This document shows positions 13,926-17,992 of a stretch of 17,992 nucleotides of DNA, piece by piece (within the stretch, counting starts at the first letter, position 1; every line of letters starts with the position of its first letter). Position numbers and translations under genes: made by a program. Source of the stretch: SZUA-265 sp966249405 (GTDB lineage Bacteria > Myxococcota_A > Polyangia > Polyangiales > Polyangiaceae); assembly GCA_966249405.1 (NCBI GenBank), contig CBINDO010000159.1:1-17992 (forward strand), given 5' to 3'. The notes under the pieces are model-generated. The model saw only the letters and a program-made list of their open reading frames with translations. It was not told the DNA's origin and did no database searches.

Positions 13926-14789
13926 TCAGTGTCGCGACTGAATGTCCGCCAGCTTCATGCGGGCGTCGTGGATGAGCGGGCTGTTCGGGAAACGTCGGAT
14001 GAACGTTCGCAACGTTCCAATCGCGTCGTTGTAGGCTTCCATGTCGATTTGACACTCGGCTAGCAACATCGCGGCCTCGTCCATCAGCTCCTTGTCGGGC
14101 GAGGCTTCGCTCAGATTGAGCAAGATCGGCACGGCCTCACGCTGTTTACCCAAGGCCTTGAGCGCGCGCGCGAGCTGCAAGCGGCCATTGGCGACGTGCC
14201 CGCCCGTGGGCTTGTACTTCAGGGCCAGTGACAACGACTGTTCCGCCTCGGGCCAGCGCCCCGTGCGGATGTACTCGAGCCCCTCGAGGTACTCGCGGTG
14301 GCTGAGCTCGTTGCGAGCCTGCTCCAGCGCAGCGGCGAACACCTCACGTTCCACGCGCGACAGGTCCAACGCTTCGATTTCATCCGCGGCCTTGAGCAGG
14401 TCCAGATACTTCTCGCGGCGAACCAGCTCGTAGATTTCCAGAGAGCGCTTCTGGCCTTTGAGGTGGCGCTCCCACGTCTCTTTGGCTTGTTGGGCCTCTT
14501 TGGTCAACGCGGTCAGCTCTTCGCTCCGGTTTTTCGTCTCGGCGCGGACGGCCTCTACGCGTGCATCGACGAAGACCTTGCCCAGCAGCAGCAGCCCCGC
14601 GATGCTCACCGCGTAGGTCACCGAGCTGTGGACGATCATGCGCCGCTCGTAACCTTGCTGACGCTTGGCGATGCTGTTGAGATCGGCCGACAACGCGTTC
14701 ACGAGGTTGTTGGTCTTGATCGAGAGGGCTCGGCTCTCGACGATTTCGCGCCGAATTTCTTCTAGCTCGTTGCCAAAGTCGTCAATCAT
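13926..14789 (-). CDS. Membrane-anchored coiled-coil protein with TPR-like repeats
   Basis: The 287-residue protein has an N-terminal amphipathic helix region (1-50), one membrane helix (about 55-75, TYAVSIAGLLLLGKVFV), a coiled coil (about 78-118) and a helical-repeat C-terminal half. Tetratricopeptide-like units are visible at about 167-196 (YLEGLEYIRTGRWPEAEQSL), 200-230 (GRLQLARALKALGKQREAVP) and 237-272 (DEAAMLLAECQIDMEAYNDA). Such proteins usually act as scaffolds. The topology is likely short cytoplasmic N-terminus and periplasmic TPR part, by the positive-inside rule, but this is inference. The ATG at 14789 has no clear Shine-Dalgarno. It is convergent with thiD, 49 bases apart. Confidence 0.85.
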   Translation of the reverse strand: MIDDFGNELEEIRREIVESRALSIKTNNLVNALSADLNSIAKRQQGYERRMIVHSSVTYAVSIAGLLLLGKVFVDARVEAVRAETKNRSEELTALTKEAQQAKETWERHLKGQKRSLEIYELVRREKYLDLLKAADEIEALDLSRVEREVFAAALEQARNELSHREYLEGLEYIRTGRWPEAEQSLSLALKYKPTGGHVANGRLQLARALKALGKQREAVPILLNLSEASPDKELMDEAAMLLAECQIDMEAYNDAIGTLRTFIRRFPNSPLIHDARMKLADIQSRH

Positions 14790-15078
14790 GGCGGTCGGTG
14801 CCGAACGGTGCGAGGGGAGCTCCGGAGCGGCGGGCGGGGTGTAACCGACTTTTGGCGGCGAAGGGCCCGATCATGTGCCGACCGCGTCGTGAAAGCTGTG
14901 GGCTTGCTGGCCGGTTGGTCGCCGGATTTCGCACTCGCGTTTGGACCACGTCACGGCTCTGACAGCCTCCCTCAAGGGTTGCTGTTGCAGACTGGCGAGT
15001 CCTGAATTAGAGGCCAGGGCCGGTTTGGCTGGCGCCCGACTTTGGGATACCGTCGGCAATTGGAGCGAAAAGAAGACG
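14790..15078. other. Divergent intergenic region upstream of efp
   Basis: These 289 bases separate the TPR gene from efp. No coding frame is convincing: a frame open from 14941 into efp gives a poor-looking N-terminal extension. A weak promoter-like pair, TTGGCT at 15025-15030 and GATACC at 15046-15051 with a 15-base spacer, could serve efp, but the match is poor. No tRNA or riboswitch fold was recognised. Confidence 0.35.
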
Positions 15079-15648
15079 ATGGATACGAGTGATATCAAGA
15101 AGGGCCTGAAATTCCTTTACGACGGCGAACCCTACGTTTGCCTCGAGTTTCAGTTCGTCAAGCCAGGCAAAGGCCAGGCCTTCACGCGCACCAAGATGCG
15201 CCACCTGCTCACGGGGTCGATCCTCGAGCGCAACCTCCGTTCCGGCGAGAAGATCGAGCCGGCCGACGCCGAGGAACGCTCGTTCTCGTACATCTACCCG
15301 GACGGCGACGACTTCGTGTTCATGGACTCGAACTCCGGTGAGCAAATCACCGTCAATGGTTCGGTGGTGGGCGACGACCGCGACTTCTTGATGGACGGCA
15401 GCCAGTGCATGATCACCATCTACAAGGGTAACCCGGTCAACATCGACTTGCCTCCCCACATCACCGTCCAAATCGTGGAGACGGAGCCCGGCGTGAAGGG
15501 CGACACAGCGACCAACGTCACCAAGAACGCCAAGATCGCTACCGGTGCGACCGTCCAAGTGCCGCTGTTCATCGGCGAGGGTGAGTGGGTGCGCGTGGAC
15601 ACGCGAACCCGCGCCTACCTCGAGCGTGTCAAGGCGCCGCAGAGCTGA
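15079..15648 (+). CDS. efp: Translation elongation factor P
   Basis: EF-P binds between the P and E sites of the ribosome and relieves stalling at consecutive prolines. The 189-residue length is normal, and the three domains are recognisable: KGLKFLYDGEPYVCLEFQFV at the N-terminus, RSFSYIYPDGDDFVFMDSNS in the middle, and the C-terminal signature ETEPGVKGDTATN. The tip of domain I is VKPGKGQAF, with Lys31 at the position of the E. coli Lys34 that EpmA beta-lysylates, so the lysine-type modification is possible; no modification gene is in the window. ATG 15079 is chosen because it gives the family N-terminus. The proline-rich GYF_2 protein and Pro-rich lipoprotein in this same window would be obvious clients (inference). 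Confidence 0.97.
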   Translation: MDTSDIKKGLKFLYDGEPYVCLEFQFVKPGKGQAFTRTKMRHLLTGSILERNLRSGEKIEPADAEERSFSYIYPDGDDFVFMDSNSGEQITVNGSVVGDDRDFLMDGSQCMITIYKGNPVNIDLPPHITVQIVETEPGVKGDTATNVTKNAKIATGATVQVPLFIGEGEWVRVDTRTRAYLERVKAPQS

Positions 15649-15696
15649 GGCTGTCTCACCACCGCGTGCCGCGGCGTCGACACCGCAGGTGAGCCG

Positions 15697-15732
15697 AAAC
15701 AACCGCCCTTTGCGAGGGGCGGTTGTTTTTTT
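15697..15732 (+). terminator. Rho-independent terminator of efp
   Basis: A GC-rich perfect stem, ACAACCGCCC paired with GGGCGGTTGT, closes an 8-base loop and is followed by seven T residues (15726-15732). It begins about 50 bases after the efp stop, as expected for an intrinsic terminator. Confidence 0.92.
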
Positions 15733-15918
15733 GTGCCCGCACGGCTACCGCGTCGGGTGGTGAGGGGCCAAGAGCGGGTCTCGAGACTCGAGACCCGCGA
15801 CCCCATGTGACAGGTGAGCGATCGTGAAGCGGGTGGCGAAAGCCGGGGAGAAACGACTGCCTCATCCCCGTTGGGCGGGCGTTTTCCCATCGCAACCGGT
15901 TTTGAGATCTGCTCTAAG
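15733..15918. other. Convergent intergenic gap
   Basis: The gap between the efp terminator and the 3' end of the minus-strand lipoprotein gene holds no convincing coding frame. Its only notable content is the palindrome at 15774-15798. Confidence 0.5.
15774..15798. repeat. Perfect 25-bp palindrome (12-bp arms, 1-base centre)
   Basis: The arms are GCGGGTCTCGAG and CTCGAGACCCGC around a single A. The core also reads as a tandem repeat of CTCGAGA. There is no T-run on either side, so it is not a standard intrinsic terminator. A one-base centre cannot form a normal RNA loop, although the hairpin could open a few pairs. It may be a dimeric protein-binding site or a hairpin for the end of the minus-strand transcript. 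Confidence 0.8.
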
Positions 15919-17835
15919 TTAGCGCGCCGGCGTGAGCACGACGACTTTGCTTCCCTGTAAACAAGCAGCGCTTGCTCCCGAGTCGGAGATCACGCAGTCG
16001 GAGAGGCCTGCGAGTTCAGCGGGGACGCTCCAAAATTCGGCCGATTGAGGGGTCTGCACCAGGATGCCGAGTTTCCCAACGCTGATCGCCCAATTACCGT
16101 TGTTGCTCTGCGGTGAACCGGGCTGCCTGAAGCTGGGCGCAGGCCCCAAGGCGACCGGGCCGACATAGCAAGACAGCCCCTCTCTGGTCCAAGCGATCGG
16201 TCGAAATTCTACCTCGGGAGTGGAGCCGCGCCCCTCGCAGACGCCAGGCCGCGGGGACAAGATGTCTGTTTGAAGTGCGGTGCCGAAGTTACCGGTGTTG
16301 GTTTGACTCGCCGCGAAGAGCGTGGCTTCGTTGCACGGAAATGCGAGCTGAGAGAGGCGCTGGGCTTCCGGTCCAAACGCTACCAGGGTCCACGGGTCGA
16401 CTTCGTCGGAAGCATCTTCGAGCGTCCCACCTCGAAAGCGTTGGACGCCCTGTGGTGTGATCACGAACAACGTCTCTTCGACGTAACGAAGCGGCGAATA
16501 GTGAGGTCCCGGTGGAGGGGTCGTGGCCTTGGTTTCGAGGGTTTGTCCGGTCACGGCCCTCGTGGCAATTGCATCTCTGAGTAGCTTCTCGACCGACTTA
16601 TTGGCTTTGGGTGAAGTTCCGCCGCCGAACCAAGCGGCCTGCTCGAAGGCGAGCACTGCGCGCGCATAGTGGCGCTGGGTTAGCGCCGCGGTGACCTCGG
16701 CCGCGACCCACGCATCGAACGCGGGCGCGAGTTCGCCACACGTGATGGGAGCGCCATCTACGTCGGTCACGCGAAAGGTGGCCGATTCTTTACAGAGGTA
16801 GGCGAACAGCCGGCGGGCGTGGTCGATGCGCCGTGGGACGAGGCGGCTCGTATTCGGCCCCTTCGCTCGCACCAGCTCCAAATTGCCGAGGCCGGTGAAC
16901 GACTTTTTCGGCTCAGCGTTGTCCCGAGCCATACCCGCAGCGCGGTCCAGCCAGAGCAAACGAGCCTCAGCGGGTTGAGCTTTCGTCTGAGCCGCGTTCG
17001 AACCGCCGTCCGATTCGGTGGCCGACAGCCGGAACGTCAGGGCCGCATCGTCGTGAGCGTCGCCGTCGATGTCCCCCGTGTCGACCGCCACTTCGAGGCG
17101 CTCGCCCGGGATGGGTTCGGCGAGGCGAAGATGAAGGCGCACCGGGTTGGGATGTAGGGGCGCCAAGATCGCCAGCGATCTGTAGGGGGAGCGTGGGATA
17201 AGCGTACCCGCTGGACAAACAGCACCGACGTCCCACGTCACGGTATGAGGTCCCGTGGCGCTCAAGTCCGTTTGGAGCGAACAGCCTTCGCTGCGGGGCA
17301 CGAAGGTCGGGTACTGGGCGAGCGTCTTCGGCGGCCGGTCCTTTTGGAAGAGCACGAGTGGTTCGGCCCTTCCAGGCTTGCCGGTCGACGGGTCACTGCC
17401 ACTCACCAGCCAGGCCACGACCTCGAGCCCGGGCTCGTCGTTCAAGTTTGTCGCGACATATTGCGCGAAGAACAGGTTGTCCGGTGCTTTGACTTCCCAG
17501 TCGCCGACGCGAACCATCGGAGTGGGGGGGTTGACGAGCTGTCCCGCGACCCTTTTGAACGAGGGAGCACTCGTCTCGCCGGTCGTCACCCCGTCGCCAC
17601 TCGACGGCCCGGTCACCGCGCGCACTTCCGTTGCTACCCCGAACGGGGTGAACGGGTGTTTGTTGCTGCTCTCACACTTGCAGCCCACGGTCGCGACGGC
17701 GGTGACGACGGTGAAGGCTGCTAACCCGAGGCTCCCAACCCGGCTCGGAGATCGGCTCTCGCGGCTGGCCTGGGCGGAGCCGACGTGCGGGGCATTTCCG
17801 CAGATGGTGGGACCTCGAACGGTGCTGCTGGGCAT
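15919..17835 (-). CDS. Large predicted lipoprotein of unknown function with an FG-GAP-like motif
   Basis: From ATG 17835 the product is 638 residues. A hydrophobic stretch SLGLAAFTVVTAVATVGC ends in a lipobox (Cys52), followed by KCESSNKH. A motif DTGDIDGDAHDDAALTF, in the mature part, resembles the calcium-binding loops of FG-GAP/VCBS propeller repeats. The C-terminal third (LFVITPQGVQRF, LVAFGPEAQRL, LGILVQTPQSAEFW) looks beta-rich and also propeller-like. A possible helical segment lies between (DAWVAAEVTAALTQRHYARAVLAFEQAAWF). No family was recognised. A TTG at 17955 is an alternative start; neither has a clear Shine-Dalgarno, but no other start codon lies between 17835 and the signal. 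It probably sits in the envelope. Confidence 0.78.
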   Translation of the reverse strand: MPSSTVRGPTICGNAPHVGSAQASRESRSPSRVGSLGLAAFTVVTAVATVGCKCESSNKHPFTPFGVATEVRAVTGPSSGDGVTTGETSAPSFKRVAGQLVNPPTPMVRVGDWEVKAPDNLFFAQYVATNLNDEPGLEVVAWLVSGSDPSTGKPGRAEPLVLFQKDRPPKTLAQYPTFVPRSEGCSLQTDLSATGPHTVTWDVGAVCPAGTLIPRSPYRSLAILAPLHPNPVRLHLRLAEPIPGERLEVAVDTGDIDGDAHDDAALTFRLSATESDGGSNAAQTKAQPAEARLLWLDRAAGMARDNAEPKKSFTGLGNLELVRAKGPNTSRLVPRRIDHARRLFAYLCKESATFRVTDVDGAPITCGELAPAFDAWVAAEVTAALTQRHYARAVLAFEQAAWFGGGTSPKANKSVEKLLRDAIATRAVTGQTLETKATTPPPGPHYSPLRYVEETLFVITPQGVQRFRGGTLEDASDEVDPWTLVAFGPEAQRLSQLAFPCNEATLFAASQTNTGNFGTALQTDILSPRPGVCEGRGSTPEVEFRPIAWTREGLSCYVGPVALGPAPSFRQPGSPQSNNGNWAISVGKLGILVQTPQSAEFWSVPAELAGLSDCVISDSGASAACLQGSKVVVLTPAR

Positions 17836-17962
17836 CGAGTTTGGTGCGTTTGGTCCTACACCAAGCGCCGGGGAAACCAATAGGGGAATTGAGGGGGGCG
17901 TGTGTGATTGAGCGGGGGCCGGATCGAACCCCGAACCAGATTCCAAGGTGCGCAAGAACCGT

Positions 17963-17992
17963 ATGAAGATTCGCCATCTTACAACCCTTGTA
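17963..17992 (+). CDS. Possible start of a new gene cut by the right edge
   Basis: ATG 17963 opens MKIRHLTTLV, which looks like the start of an export signal, and is still open at the window end. AAGG lies about 14 bases upstream, a little far for a Shine-Dalgarno. It would be divergent from the large lipoprotein gene. Ten codons are too few for certainty. Confidence 0.3.
   Translation, partial: MKIRHLTTLV

Noticed and set aside
15007..15702. 231-codon minus-strand frame opposite efp
   Set aside because: EF-P is certain on the plus strand, and the antisense frame also crosses the terminator.
1..17992. CRISPR arrays, tRNA genes, insertion sequences, toxin-antitoxin or phage defence genes
   Set aside because: Nothing with regular repeats, cloverleaf arms, transposase motifs or known defence domains was found on either strand.

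Overview
The window is GC-rich, chromosomal-looking DNA. It most resembles a delta-proteobacterial/Myxococcota (Polyangia-like) genome. The clues are a GYF_2-type N-terminal domain on a long Pro/Ala-rich tail-anchored protein, several large lipoproteins of no known family, frequent GTG/TTG starts, strong CTC-GAG codon use, and interleaved genes on both strands. No rRNA, tRNA, CRISPR array, transposase or phage gene was seen. The taxonomic call is inference from gene style only.

Layout. (a) 1-371: two gene ends butted together, a minus-strand DipZ-like thioredoxin C-terminal fragment and possibly the plus-strand end of a beta-barrel protein; both look truncated. (b) 444-3841, minus strand: a tight four-gene cluster running slyD-like FKBP isomerase -> fdhD -> endonuclease/exonuclease/phosphatase (EEP) lipoprotein -> outer-membrane beta-barrel protein. 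The last two junctions are 4-base stop/start overlaps. (c) 3923-6003, minus strand: a DUF2452 protein and a GYF_2/proline-rich/tail-anchored protein, the latter started by TTG behind a perfect Shine-Dalgarno. (d) 6230-6970, plus: a membrane-anchored coiled-coil protein with a MotB/OmpA-like domain. (e) 6998-8347, minus: a lipoprotein of unknown function. (f) 8576-11580, plus: a small protein resembling part of an HDOD domain, a GH73 glucosaminidase, then neuB-neuA for making and CMP-activating a sialic-acid-like nonulosonic acid. (g) 11622-12569, minus: a LysM-MepA murein endopeptidase, divergent from a STAS-domain protein (12673-13002), followed by thiD. (h) 13926-14789, minus: a membrane coiled-coil/TPR protein. 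(i) 15079-15648, plus: elongation factor P with a strong intrinsic terminator; a perfect 25-bp palindrome lies in the convergent gap beyond it. (j) 15919-17835, minus: a large lipoprotein with an FG-GAP-like motif. A possible new plus-strand gene begins at the right edge.

The common theme is the cell envelope: two peptidoglycan hydrolases, an OmpA/MotB-like peptidoglycan-binding candidate, three lipoproteins besides the putative MepA lipoprotein, an outer-membrane barrel, and activated nonulosonic acid for surface glycans. FdhD plus SlyD suggests a molybdenum/tungsten formate dehydrogenase elsewhere in the genome. I see no convincing new defence or mobile system. The most unusual items are the rearrangement scar at the left edge, the FdhD-SlyD-EEP-barrel cluster, the SAF-less NeuB, the incomplete HDOD-like protein beside a signal-less GH73 enzyme, and the palindrome at 15774-15798.
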